NCBI GenBank assembly: GCA_045628945.1
Contig: JAZQQG010000024.1
Coordinates: forward strand, 52,399-116,398
Direction of reading: 5' to 3'
DNA from: RGIG4034 sp045628945
Lineage (GTDB): Bacteria; Bacillota; Clostridia; Lachnospirales; Lachnospiraceae
Length of the DNA stretch: 64,000 bases
Below the pieces are notes generated by a model that made no database searches, was not told the DNA's origin, and saw only the letters and a program-made list of their open reading frames with translations. Shown here piece after piece: positions 1 through 8,480 of this stretch (its first letter is position 1; the number at the start of each line of letters is the position of its first letter). Both the position numbers and the translations under genes were made by a program.

Positions 1-1498
1 GCTGCTCCACAAGTTCCGGATTCAGCGCGTCATTCTTAGCGCCATACCATAATACTGCCAGTTCAAAGGAGGAAATCTCCGTAAGCAGAGTTGGATTGGC
101 CATCAGAACAAGCAAGGCCTCCACATAGATGACCGGGCTTGAGCAACCAAGTGCACATTGATTCTTAAGGAACTCGTAGCGTTTATATACATTCTTCGAA
201 TACTCTTCCTTCAGGTACAGTAAGAGCCATGCCACCTTCCAGTTCGTTTCGTCAAGATAATACATATCCTCCACCTGCTCGGTGACACGATTCACATGAG
301 AAGCTTCACGATTCGCAAGGCTGGTCAGATACAGGTAATAGCAGCGTGCCTCGATGGAAGCGTCTGCCTCTGCCAAAGCCTTCTCCAGATTGCCCAACAT
401 CCATTTTGCTTCATTGACACGCTCTTCGGTCAATAAAAGCTGCGTCTTCATCAGCTGACCGGTGAGGTTTGTTTCATCAATCTCTAACATCTCATTGACA
501 ATACGAGCCGATTCCTTCAGCCAGAACTCCGTATTGTTCTTGCGCATACGATAAGAAAGAAACATGGCAATCAGTTCCGCATTCAGCATTCTTAATCGTT
601 TGCGGTTCGTTGCCTTCAAGCTCTTCTTTTGCTCTCCGCTTACCACAAAGCGAATCGTGGTCTCGGTACCGGCATTGTAGAGTCGAATACTGCCGTAGTT
701 CATTCCGGCATGCAATTTCGAACCGTCAATATGATAGACAAAAGAGCACAGATTTCCCAGGAAGTCCGTGTCCTTCAGTTCTTCTTTTTCCACCGAGAGG
801 AAGTCTCCCTCCGTCTCGACATAGAGCTTCGTATAGCCCCAACCGTTGCGGGTAATGGTTGCCCGTCCGGCACTGTCTCCGTAAGGAGAGTCGACGCGAA
901 TCTCCTCTTCCATGGGGATGTACTGAATATGGCTCTTTTTATTAATGCGAACCAGGAACTCATCGACATTGTGTTCGTTGCCGTAGACATTGCTCAGTCC
1001 GCGATATACCGTAAGGAACTGCTTATCGGTTCCGTTAAATACATTGGCAAATTCCGGGCGATAGAACAGCTTCACCGCCTCATCCCAATTTGTTTTGGCC
1101 AGATTGGCGAAATGAAACAGGTTCTTAATGTTTCCGAGGGAAGACGAAAGCATATCATGCTCCATCATTGCCACAAAGGGAATATAATATTCTCCCTTAT
1201 TCGAGATGATATGGAACTCCGCACGGAAGGTCTCGCCCTCGTCCAGACCGACACTGTTGAAGGTATAACGAAGAATCGTTGTATGCCCCGTAAACGTCTT
1301 ATTCTTGATTACAAGGCGATGATTCGTTGAAAGAACATATCCCTCTGCGCGCTCCGCTCCCACGCAGGTAATGGTAAATTCTCCTTCGTAGTTTTCACCC
1401 TTCGCTAACGTAATCTCGATTCGAGAACAGGAAAAGTCTAATGAGCCCGTCTCGTATTCGAATTTACCGTCGATATAGCGATCCAACATTGAGTTCAT
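1..1498 (-). CDS. DUF5717 family protein (3' part outside window)
   Basis: A continuous minus-strand frame of 499 codons runs from the ATG at 1498 to the window edge, so only the N-terminal part is present. The protein starts MNSMLDRYIDGKFEYE and continues with SLDFSCSRIEITLAKGEN. This opening, a large soluble protein with a beta-rich N-terminal part and later alpha-helical TPR-like stretches (around residues 280-490), matches what I recall of the DUF5717 family typical of Lachnospiraceae; its function is unknown. A GGAG Shine-Dalgarno sits about 6 nt before the ATG, and a TTGCTT-N18-TATAAT promoter lies just upstream. No signal peptide or membrane segment is visible. The family call rests on recognition, not on a search. 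Confidence 0.7.
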   Translation of the reverse strand, partial: MNSMLDRYIDGKFEYETGSLDFSCSRIEITLAKGENYEGEFTITCVGAERAEGYVLSTNHRLVIKNKTFTGHTTILRYTFNSVGLDEGETFRAEFHIISNKGEYYIPFVAMMEHDMLSSSLGNIKNLFHFANLAKTNWDEAVKLFYRPEFANVFNGTDKQFLTVYRGLSNVYGNEHNVDEFLVRINKKSHIQYIPMEEEIRVDSPYGDSAGRATITRNGWGYTKLYVETEGDFLSVEKEELKDTDFLGNLCSFVYHIDGSKLHAGMNYGSIRLYNAGTETTIRFVVSGEQKKSLKATNRKRLRMLNAELIAMFLSYRMRKNNTEFWLKESARIVNEMLEIDETNLTGQLMKTQLLLTEERVNEAKWMLGNLEKALAEADASIEARCYYLYLTSLANREASHVNRVTEQVEDMYYLDETNWKVAWLLLYLKEEYSKNVYKRYEFLKNQCALGCSSPVIYVEALLVLMANPTLLTEISSFELAVLWYGAKNDALNPELVEQ

Positions 1499-1578
1499 GA
1501 CCTTCTCCTTTCCGTTGCTCCATCCCTTGGAAATCCTGTTCTTCGGGCAAAAGAGCATACTTCTCCATAATCTTTTCA

Positions 1579-1608
1579 ATTATAACATTACCGGAGGGGA
1601 ATAAGCAA
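1579..1608 (-). promoter_or_regulatory. Promoter of the DUF5717 gene
   Basis: On the minus strand TTGCTT (1603-1608) and TATAAT (1579-1584) are 18 bp apart. Transcription would start near 1572, giving a leader of about 75 nt before the ATG at 1498. The -35 box touches the terminator hairpin of the upstream gene. Confidence 0.5.
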
Positions 1609-1630
1609 GGGGAGGATACCGGTCCTCCCC
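1609..1630 (-). terminator. Hairpin after the 213-aa gene
   Basis: An inverted repeat with arms GGGGAGGA and TCCTCCCC around a short loop lies about 90 nt after the stop of the gene at 1718-2359. On the minus strand it is followed by the T-rich stretch TTGCTTATT, so it is a plausible but weak intrinsic terminator. Confidence 0.5.
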
Positions 1631-1717
1631 TGAAAAATTCATATATTTAGTATGTTTTTTTGCTTTTTATGTATTTGGTATACATTTTACAGACTTCGTA
1701 CCATCCGTTCTATTCTA

Positions 1718-2359
1718 TCACTTTTCCATCTTCGCCAGATAGCACGCATTCTCCAATGCCATGTAGAGCACCTCTTCTGCAGGTGCGACACGCATCGCAT
1801 TTATCAGGGCATTCTGCAATAGAATCCCAAAGAGAATTGGCTCCTCGCTCTTCTTCGTACAGTACTGCGACGTCATATGCTCATAGATACCGTCATAGCA
1901 GGCACGAACCTCGCCATACTCCTGTACCGGATCCATTTCATCCCAGATTCGATAGGTCGAATCTCCAACTTTTTCTGCTACCATTCCTGCAATCTGCGCA
2001 TAGAAGGTCGCTCCGTCGGGCAACTCCTTTTCAGGATTCGCATGATGATATCCGCCGATGCAGAGTCCCAATACGCTATGGCTGCCTTCCGCAAGATACC
2101 GGTTCAGTGTATCCCCGAAGAGATATCTTCGTCCGTCAGTTCCTGTCACATACGCATTCTGCCGATCAGAAGAATTATAATTTCCGTCCCGAATTTCAGC
2201 GACTGCAGCCTCATGGCAGGCAATTCCTGCTAAGCCGGAGGTATACTTCAGTACCTTACGGATGTCGACGCCACGTTCCGTACTGAACATCTTAAGGAAC
2301 ATCTGATACATCGGGCCGGCACCGGTCACCAGGCGACGAATGGTTTCATCATTCACCAT
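1718..2359 (-). CDS. Conserved hypothetical protein, 213 aa
   Basis: I do not recognise this family. The protein is soluble, acidic and about 213 residues long, without signal peptide or membrane segment. It contains an ordered helical N-terminus (RRLVTGAGPMYQMFLKMF), a His-rich stretch (GLCIGGYHHANPEKE, about residues 97-111) and a YCTKKSEEPILFGILLQNAL segment near the C-terminus. The coding frame is unbroken, and the gene lies 83 bp after the PfkB kinase gene on the same strand, so cotranscription is likely. A GGAGA motif precedes the ATG at 2359 but with long spacing (about 12 nt). The context gives no clear role. Confidence 0.65.
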   Translation of the reverse strand: MVNDETIRRLVTGAGPMYQMFLKMFSTERGVDIRKVLKYTSGLAGIACHEAAVAEIRDGNYNSSDRQNAYVTGTDGRRYLFGDTLNRYLAEGSHSVLGLCIGGYHHANPEKELPDGATFYAQIAGMVAEKVGDSTYRIWDEMDPVQEYGEVRACYDGIYEHMTSQYCTKKSEEPILFGILLQNALINAMRVAPAEEVLYMALENACYLAKMEK

Positions 2360-2442
2360 AGAAGCGGACGTCTCCTTTCTTCCGTTTTTCTCAATCTCTA
2401 TCCACTGTTCTGCCGCGATACCTTCTCCGCAGAAATGTAATC

Positions 2443-3315
2443 TTACAATAAAGTTACTTCTCGCGCCATCCGCAACACTTCTTCAAGCGGGCCGGGTTTC
2501 GTCCCTTCCGTCATCACCGCAGCACTTCCGCTGGCAACAGCAATCGCGCCTACGGCACGTCTCTTCTCCGCAGTCGACAGATCACCGCCTTGCCCAACCA
2601 TCCCATATAGGAATCCTGCTACCATGGCATCTCCGGCGCCTACCGTCGAACGGACCGTTACCTCAGGAGCCGCATACGTGAGCGTCTCTTGTGAAAAGAT
2701 CATCTCGGCCCCATCAGCGCCCTTTGATATGATAATGACACCGTTGTCATAACCTTTGAAATCCGCATGGTTACTGAGATAATCCCATTCTTCCTCATTC
2801 GGTTTCGCATAATCCGGCCCCGCTGCCATCCCAAGGCGAAGCGCTTCCTTCGAGGTATCTAAAAACACCTTCACCTCACGCTCATGAAGCAGTCCGATCA
2901 TCTTCGCATACCAGTCACTCGGTACCGAAGCAGGCATCGAACCGGACAAAATTACATAGTCTCCAACGCCCGCAAGGGAGAGAACTTTCGCCTCTATTTG
3001 CCGTAACTCCTCGTCGGTAATCACCGGCCCCGGCTCATTGGCTTCCGTGGTGTGACCGTCTCGGTCAACACTCTTAATATTGGTTCTGGTACTTCCCTGA
3101 ATCCTCGTAAAGTCGTGGGCGATACCAAGCGCATCCAATTCTCTGATCAGAATCGCACCGCTCTCTCCACCTACCGGCCCAAGGGCCAGGTTCGGAATTC
3201 CATATGCAGTTAGACACTTGGACACATTAATTCCCTTGCCACCCGGATCCAAGACCTCATGGTCCTCATATATCGTGCGGTCCAGCGCAGGATTCATCGT
3301 TACTGAATATATCAT
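2443..3315 (-). CDS. PfkB-family sugar-phosphate kinase, probably 1-phosphofructokinase
   Basis: A ribokinase/PfkB-fold kinase of 290 aa, close to the usual size of 1-phosphofructokinase and tagatose-6-phosphate kinase. It starts MIYSVTMNPALDRT, as FruK/LacC proteins do, has the substrate motif DPGGKGINVSKCL (residues about 23-35) and the catalytic anion-hole motif GAGDAMVAG near residue 227, where the Asp is the base. It would use ATP to phosphorylate fructose 1-phosphate or a related hexose phosphate in the cytoplasm. No PTS gene or DeoR regulator is adjacent, so the exact sugar cannot be told from context. It lies 28 bp downstream of htpG on the same strand. Confidence 0.85.
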   Translation of the reverse strand: MIYSVTMNPALDRTIYEDHEVLDPGGKGINVSKCLTAYGIPNLALGPVGGESGAILIRELDALGIAHDFTRIQGSTRTNIKSVDRDGHTTEANEPGPVITDEELRQIEAKVLSLAGVGDYVILSGSMPASVPSDWYAKMIGLLHEREVKVFLDTSKEALRLGMAAGPDYAKPNEEEWDYLSNHADFKGYDNGVIIISKGADGAEMIFSQETLTYAAPEVTVRSTVGAGDAMVAGFLYGMVGQGGDLSTAEKRRAVGAIAVASGSAAVMTEGTKPGPLEEVLRMAREVTLL

Positions 3316-3343
3316 CTTCCGTCTTTCTGCGTCGCCTATCGTT

Positions 3344-5320
3344 CTATTCCGCCATCAACATCATCATAATCTTGTTACTTCTGGCCACGAACTTGCTCAT
3401 GGCTTCCGCATCCAGAGGCGCCTGCTGTAACAATGCCAGATCATACAGCTGCTCACATACCATCTGGGTATTCTCGCCATCCTTATGCTCCAGCACATAC
3501 TGTACCAGCTTATGATTGGAATTCAGTACCAACGTCTGTCCTTCCTTCGCCATGGGGCCCATATCAAAACCGTTCTTCGCATACATACGCATCATATCCT
3601 GCATACGACGGGTCTCCTCGGACAAGGTTACGATTGCGGAGATGTCCTTATTCTTAAGTTTCTCCACCTTAACGGTAATATTATCCTTTTTAATTGCCTT
3701 CTTGAAGATTTCTTCCATCGACTTGGTGGCTTCAGCAAGTTCTTCCTCTGCCTTCTTTCCGGTCTTGGCGCGGAAAACATCCGTCAGATCCGCATCGATT
3801 CGTGCAAAATGAATTCCTTCATTTTTTGCTTCCAACTGGGAGATGAACGGCTGGTCGATATTGTCCGGTAAGAGTACCGCATCCATTCCGGCCTTCTTAA
3901 ACATGGCAATATACTGGCTCTGCTGCTTCTCATCCGTCACATAGTAAATCGTCTTATTCTTTTCCTCGGTAGTCTCCTGTGTCTCTGCGTAATCGTCCAC
4001 AACCTCTGCCTGTACGGTGTTTCCGTTTTCATCGACCGCCTTTACCTCGGCATCCTCCTCGGTATCCACAGGCTTCACCTCCAGACATTCCGGCAGGGTC
4101 AGGTAATTACCGTCGAGGTTCTTGAAAAGAATATAATCGGTCATCTTTTCACAGAACTTATCATCCTTTAAGCATCCGTATTTAATGAACGGACTTAAAT
4201 CCGTCCAATATTTCTCATAGTTCTCCTTATCGGTCTTGCACATACCGGAGAGCTTATCTGCCACCTTCTTGGAGATATAATCGGAGATTTTCTTCACAAA
4301 GCCGTCATTCTGCAGAGCACTTCTGGAGACGTTCAGCGGAAGATCCGGGCAATCAATGACTCCCTTCAGAAGGAGCAGGAATTCCGGAATCACCTCTTTG
4401 ATATTGTCTGCAATGAACACCTGATTATTGTAAAGCTTAATGGTTCCCTCAATCGACTCATACTCCATATTAATCTTGGGGAAATACAGAATACCCTTCA
4501 GATTGAAAGGATAATCCATATTCAGATGGATCCAGAACAGAGGCTCCTTGTAGTCATTGAATACCTTGCGGTAGAAGGCAAGATAGTCCTCCTTGCTGCA
4601 CTCACTGGGAGACTTCACCCACAGAGGATTCGTGTCGTTAATCGGCTCTTCGGGAAGAATATTCCCATCCTTATCCTTCTTCGGCTCCTCACCGTTCTTC
4701 TTCACATAGATCTCGGTCGGCATAAAAGAACAATACTTCTTAATTACTTCCTTCGCCTTATACTCATTGCAGAACTGCAGGCAATCCTCGTTCATGAACA
4801 GGGTAATCTTCGTACCAACCTCTGCCTTGTCACCGTCGCTCATTTCGAACTCGGTACCACCGTCGCACTCCCAATGAACCGCCTTCGCGCCGGCCTTGTA
4901 GGACAGGGTATCGATATGCACCTCATCGGCCACCATAAATGCCGAATAGAAGCCCAGACCGAAATGGCCGATAATCTGATCGTCTCCGGCCTTATCCTTG
5001 TATTTTTCGATAAAGTCCGTCGCACCGGAGAACGCAATCTGGTTAATGTACTCATTTACCTCGTCCGCAGTCATACCAAGACCGTTATCCATAAAGGTTA
5101 AGGTCTTCTTTTCGGGATCGCAGATGACATCCACTCTTCCTTTGTAATCATCTGCCAACTCTGCTTCACTCATGAGGCTTAATTTTTTAAGTTTGGTAAT
5201 TGCATCGCATCCGTTACTGATTAATTCGCGGTAGAAAATGTCGTGGTCCGAATAGAGCCACTTCTTGATAATCGGGAAAATATTCTCGCTGTTAATTGAT
5301 AAACTTCCTTTGGTTGCCAT
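3344..5320 (-). CDS. htpG: Molecular chaperone HtpG (Hsp90)
   Basis: A 658-aa bacterial Hsp90. The N-terminal GHKL ATPase motifs are all visible: ELISNGCDA (about residues 32-40), DNGLGM (about 98-103) and IGHFGLGFYSAFMVAD (about 136-151). The middle and C-terminal dimerisation regions follow. It is slightly longer than the E. coli protein, with an acidic insert (DTEEDAEVKAVDENG and onward, roughly residues 420-455) in the middle domain. HtpG is an ATP-dependent cytoplasmic chaperone. An AAGGAAG motif lies upstream of the ATG at 5320. It is followed by the sugar kinase gene at 28 bp, and preceded by the lipoprotein gene. No CIRCE element is seen in the 59-bp gap upstream. Confidence 0.96.
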   Translation of the reverse strand: MATKGSLSINSENIFPIIKKWLYSDHDIFYRELISNGCDAITKLKKLSLMSEAELADDYKGRVDVICDPEKKTLTFMDNGLGMTADEVNEYINQIAFSGATDFIEKYKDKAGDDQIIGHFGLGFYSAFMVADEVHIDTLSYKAGAKAVHWECDGGTEFEMSDGDKAEVGTKITLFMNEDCLQFCNEYKAKEVIKKYCSFMPTEIYVKKNGEEPKKDKDGNILPEEPINDTNPLWVKSPSECSKEDYLAFYRKVFNDYKEPLFWIHLNMDYPFNLKGILYFPKINMEYESIEGTIKLYNNQVFIADNIKEVIPEFLLLLKGVIDCPDLPLNVSRSALQNDGFVKKISDYISKKVADKLSGMCKTDKENYEKYWTDLSPFIKYGCLKDDKFCEKMTDYILFKNLDGNYLTLPECLEVKPVDTEEDAEVKAVDENGNTVQAEVVDDYAETQETTEEKNKTIYYVTDEKQQSQYIAMFKKAGMDAVLLPDNIDQPFISQLEAKNEGIHFARIDADLTDVFRAKTGKKAEEELAEATKSMEEIFKKAIKKDNITVKVEKLKNKDISAIVTLSEETRRMQDMMRMYAKNGFDMGPMAKEGQTLVLNSNHKLVQYVLEHKDGENTQMVCEQLYDLALLQQAPLDAEAMSKFVARSNKIMMMLMAE

Positions 5321-5379
5321 GTTTTTTTGTACTTCCTTTCCTTGTCAAAATCTATATCATAGCGTTACGCGCGTTATGG

Positions 5380-6459
5380 TCATTTCTGTCCGCACCACTC
5401 TTCATACTTGGTAAAAAAGGATTCGGTGAGGTATCCGCCCTTCTCGGGGATGGTAATGTTCTTCCACAGTTCGTCATTGAAGGCCATGTTTAAGCCGGTG
5501 GCAAACTCATCGTATCGGGTCAGAAAGGTCTGCTCTCTGGCCTCTTCAATCAGGATTTTCTTACGTGCATCTGTCTCGTTGCGGTTGAAGGCATCGACGC
5601 AAAGAAGAATGCAATACCCTTCCTCGCAATCGAAAATCTCGCTGATTTCACCGGTTCCCAGATTAAAGGCCGCTTTCTCGAAGTTCTCATCCCGTTCGCC
5701 CTTCGCCACTGAAAGCAGATCCGTCTCCGATTCATCAAAATCCGCAGCCACCGAAACGAAATCCTCTCCATCGTTCAGTCTGGTCTGTGCCTCCAGAATC
5801 TTCTTATAGAGATCAATCTTAATCTCGGTTCCGTACTCCTGACGTACCCCCTCAAGATCCCGGTAATACTTCTTAATCAGAATCTGTCGAAGGGTCACCA
5901 CCCGGGCCTCATCGTCGCTGATTTCCGGAGTTGCTTCGTCTACAATGACCCGATGCGTCTTATCGGCCAGGGCATATTCATAGAACATCCCATAGACCAA
6001 AGTCTCATTCAGTCCAAGAGTCTCAATCGCCTCGGAGGACAGGGAATTCCAATAGCTTTCCGCCGCCGCTTCGACATTTTCGGTCTCGGTCTCATCTAAG
6101 GTAATTCCTGCGTCTGCCGCCAGAAGATTTAAGGTTTTTACGCGGGACAGCCTTGCAAGCGCATTCTCTTTTAACTGGTCCCGAAGGGTCACGCCTCCGG
6201 CTTCCACGTCAAAAATACTTTCTCCGTAGACTGCCTCATACTGATTCATCGAATCCAACAGGTAGATATAGAATTCACTCTTTTTGCCGTCCAAAGAGCC
6301 CACGCGGAACAGCTCTCCCGGCTCAAAGCCCATGGTGAACACGATTCTTGTCTTCGAGCAGGATCGAAAGCCGCCAAACCCGCAGCCCGCAAGCTGGAAG
6401 CACAGAATCAGCAGAAGTGCTGCCATGCGTACCTTCAAACGTCTTGATTGGCTTTTCAT
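5380..6459 (-). CDS. Extracytoplasmic lipoprotein with PPIC-type (PrsA/SurA-like) domain
   Basis: A 359-aa lipoprotein: a basic N-terminus (KSQSRRLKVR), a hydrophobic stretch and a lipobox LAGC with the lipidated Cys near residue 26. The rest is helical and ends in a region resembling a parvulin domain (about residues 185-300), including the GTGEISEIFDCEEGYCILLCVD strand pattern. Such proteins assist folding of secreted proteins outside the membrane. The domain is divergent, so catalytic isomerase activity is not certain. The ATG at 6459 overlaps the stop of the PHP gene (TAATG), which points to translational coupling. Confidence 0.75.
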   Translation of the reverse strand: MKSQSRRLKVRMAALLLILCFQLAGCGFGGFRSCSKTRIVFTMGFEPGELFRVGSLDGKKSEFYIYLLDSMNQYEAVYGESIFDVEAGGVTLRDQLKENALARLSRVKTLNLLAADAGITLDETETENVEAAAESYWNSLSSEAIETLGLNETLVYGMFYEYALADKTHRVIVDEATPEISDDEARVVTLRQILIKKYYRDLEGVRQEYGTEIKIDLYKKILEAQTRLNDGEDFVSVAADFDESETDLLSVAKGERDENFEKAAFNLGTGEISEIFDCEEGYCILLCVDAFNRNETDARKKILIEEAREQTFLTRYDEFATGLNMAFNDELWKNITIPEKGGYLTESFFTKYEEWCGQK

Positions 6460-7199
6460 TATTTCAATCCCTCATTTCCGGATAAAAGAACATAATCTTC
6501 CCGACCGATTACGGCCTGAATGTAGTCCGCAGGGGTCTCCAAACGATGTTTGAAGGCCATGCCGCCAAGCAAAAGGTCCGTGGAATGAACATCGCTTCCC
6601 GCCGTCATGGGAAGATCATAGGTCTGCGCATAAAGATGCGCCTGCAGATCAAAATTCGGATTGTTATGGGAACGACTCTTGGCACTCACATGCGCCGCAT
6701 TCATTCCCTCAATTCCGTCTACATGGTGCGGATAGAGTCTTAGGCACGGAATGTAGGTCTCATCCCGGAACGGATGGGCCTGGATTACCATACCGCCGCT
6801 TTTCTTCACGAGTTCGTACTGGTCCTCAATGGAAATTCCGCGAAGCTCCGGATGGGCGAGCAGCCATTCCTTATCCAAACCGTATACAAGGAATTCCGTT
6901 GCATTGAAACCGGCCTCCCAGCCAAAGAACACCTGAATACCGATGCGGTCTCCCTCTGCCTTGGCATCCTCATAGCCTTTGCAGTAGCCTTCGACCCATT
7001 CCTCCCAGGGAAGGCTTTGATCCACTGCGGTATTTCCTCCGACGAAATGGTCCGTTACGAAGAACCCGGCATACCCGGCTGCCTTTAAGGCCCTCGCCAT
7101 CTCCGCCCCCGTGTTGTGTCCACAGGCGCTTCCCTGATTCGTGTGCAGGTGTGTCTCATATACAAAAGGGTATTCCGGATTAATAATCAAACGATCCAT
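6459..7199 (-). CDS. PHP-domain metal-dependent phosphoesterase
   Basis: A 246-aa PHP-domain protein. Metal ligands typical of the family are present: ETHLHT (His17 and His19), TDHF (about residue 51), IQAHPF (about 140) and AGSDVHS (about 205). PHP proteins hydrolyse phosphate esters using two or three metal ions; the substrate here is unknown. The stop codon overlaps the start of the following lipoprotein gene by one base. It is transcribed divergently from the diguanylate cyclase gene, with AT-rich sequence between the two starts. Confidence 0.85.
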   Translation of the reverse strand: MDRLIINPEYPFVYETHLHTNQGSACGHNTGAEMARALKAAGYAGFFVTDHFVGGNTAVDQSLPWEEWVEGYCKGYEDAKAEGDRIGIQVFFGWEAGFNATEFLVYGLDKEWLLAHPELRGISIEDQYELVKKSGGMVIQAHPFRDETYIPCLRLYPHHVDGIEGMNAAHVSAKSRSHNNPNFDLQAHLYAQTYDLPMTAGSDVHSTDLLLGGMAFKHRLETPADYIQAVIGREDYVLLSGNEGLK

Positions 7200-7274
7200 T
7201 CCTCTGCTCCTTTTCTCTTCCTTTGGGTCCTGTTATGACCGTAAAAAATTATATCATTTTTAACAAGAAAATGC

Positions 7275-7280
7275 TATAAT
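7275..7280 (+). promoter_or_regulatory. -10 box of the diguanylate cyclase gene
   Basis: TATAAT at 7275-7280 lies 31 nt before the plus-strand ATG at 7311; no good -35 match is present. On the opposite strand a second TATAAT (7248-7253) could serve the PHP gene, so the 111-bp gap looks like a divergent promoter region. Confidence 0.4.
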
Positions 7281-7310
7281 GTAAAAGAATATGATATACG
7301 GGGGTATACC

Positions 7311-8405
7311 ATGGCAAACAAAAAACCAAATTCCATTATGAGCTTCATTATGCAGGACGTTCAGAGTGAATCCGAGACCAAGGAATTGGCCGTACTGATT
7401 CGTATTCTGGATTGCTTCTTTGCCATCTATTTCGTAATAACGGCAGCAATGGTTGCCTATATGGAGCATTACACCTTCAGTCTGGTGCTCATCTTTGCGG
7501 TCGGCATTCTGACCGGCTCCTTCATCTGTACCTACGAGAACCGGACCCAGATTGCCTTACATCTTTTCAACGTCTGCGTCGTGCTTACCACCTGTTACAT
7601 GACAATTGCAATCGGTTATTCCACCGAATACCATTTGTTAACGCTGTTAACCATTCTGTTAACCTTCTTCAACCTTCGCCAGACCATGCGCTATAAGCTG
7701 GTTCATTCTGCGTTGGTTTTCGTCATTGTCATTGCGCAGTCTCTCTATGCAAGCTACCATCCGGTTATTCATTTACGCGGTCAGGGAATTGTCACTCCGC
7801 TGTTAATCCTGAATATCACTTTAATGGCGCTCTGCATCGTAACCATGTCCTTCTTCTTCAGTTCCAAGTTCACGCAGTCTGAAGAAAAGATTATGCAGTA
7901 CAACAAGAAACTGATTCGTATGGCTTCCATTGATACACTGACCGGCCTCTACAACCGTCGTCATATGAATGATCATTTGAAGGAAATGGCCCAGGCGGCC
8001 CTTCGTAACAACAAGTCCTTCTTCATTGCCATCGCCGATGTCGATCTCTTCAAATCCATTAACGATACCTACGGACACGACACCGGTGACTACGTACTGA
8101 CAACGCTTGCGGGAATGTTCCAGGAGTTCATGGAGAACCGCGGAACCATTGCCCGTTGGGGTGGTGAAGAGTTCTTATTCGTTTTTGACAGTGAGAACCA
8201 GAACATCGTCTATGCCGACTTAGAGCAGTTGCGTAAAAAGATTGCCGCTTTCCCCTTCCAGTTTAAGGAGCACAATTTCAACGTATCCATGACCTTCGGT
8301 ATGGAGGAATTCGATGAGCACATCGGCGTTGAGACTACCATCTCCCGTGCCGATACCAAGCTCTACCAGGGCAAAGAGAACGGCCGTAATCAGGTTGTAA
8401 AATAA
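7311..8405 (+). CDS. Membrane diguanylate cyclase (6 TM + GGDEF)
   Basis: A 364-aa protein with about six hydrophobic segments between residues 28 and 184 and a GGDEF domain from about residue 200. The catalytic motif is GGEEF at 284-288, preceded by DVDLFKSINDTYGHDTGD, the substrate and metal-binding part. It would join two GTP into cyclic di-GMP. The inhibitory I-site RxxD normally found five residues before GGEEF is missing (the sequence there is NRGTIAR). The gene is followed after 75 bp by an HD-GYP phosphodiesterase on the same strand, so synthesis and breakdown may be coordinated in one transcript. Confidence 0.9.
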   Translation: MANKKPNSIMSFIMQDVQSESETKELAVLIRILDCFFAIYFVITAAMVAYMEHYTFSLVLIFAVGILTGSFICTYENRTQIALHLFNVCVVLTTCYMTIAIGYSTEYHLLTLLTILLTFFNLRQTMRYKLVHSALVFVIVIAQSLYASYHPVIHLRGQGIVTPLLILNITLMALCIVTMSFFFSSKFTQSEEKIMQYNKKLIRMASIDTLTGLYNRRHMNDHLKEMAQAALRNNKSFFIAIADVDLFKSINDTYGHDTGDYVLTTLAGMFQEFMENRGTIARWGGEEFLFVFDSENQNIVYADLEQLRKKIAAFPFQFKEHNFNVSMTFGMEEFDEHIGVETTISRADTKLYQGKENGRNQVVK

Positions 8406-8480
8406 ACCGAATTCTGTTTGTGTTTCCGTTTCCAATGAATCAGACAACTCATGTAACCATCCACCTATGAGGATATCACC

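Noticed and set aside
1467..1568. Short upstream frame (34 codons, ATG at 1568) overlapping the DUF5717 start
   Set aside because: It begins only a few bases after the predicted transcription start and has no ribosome binding site.
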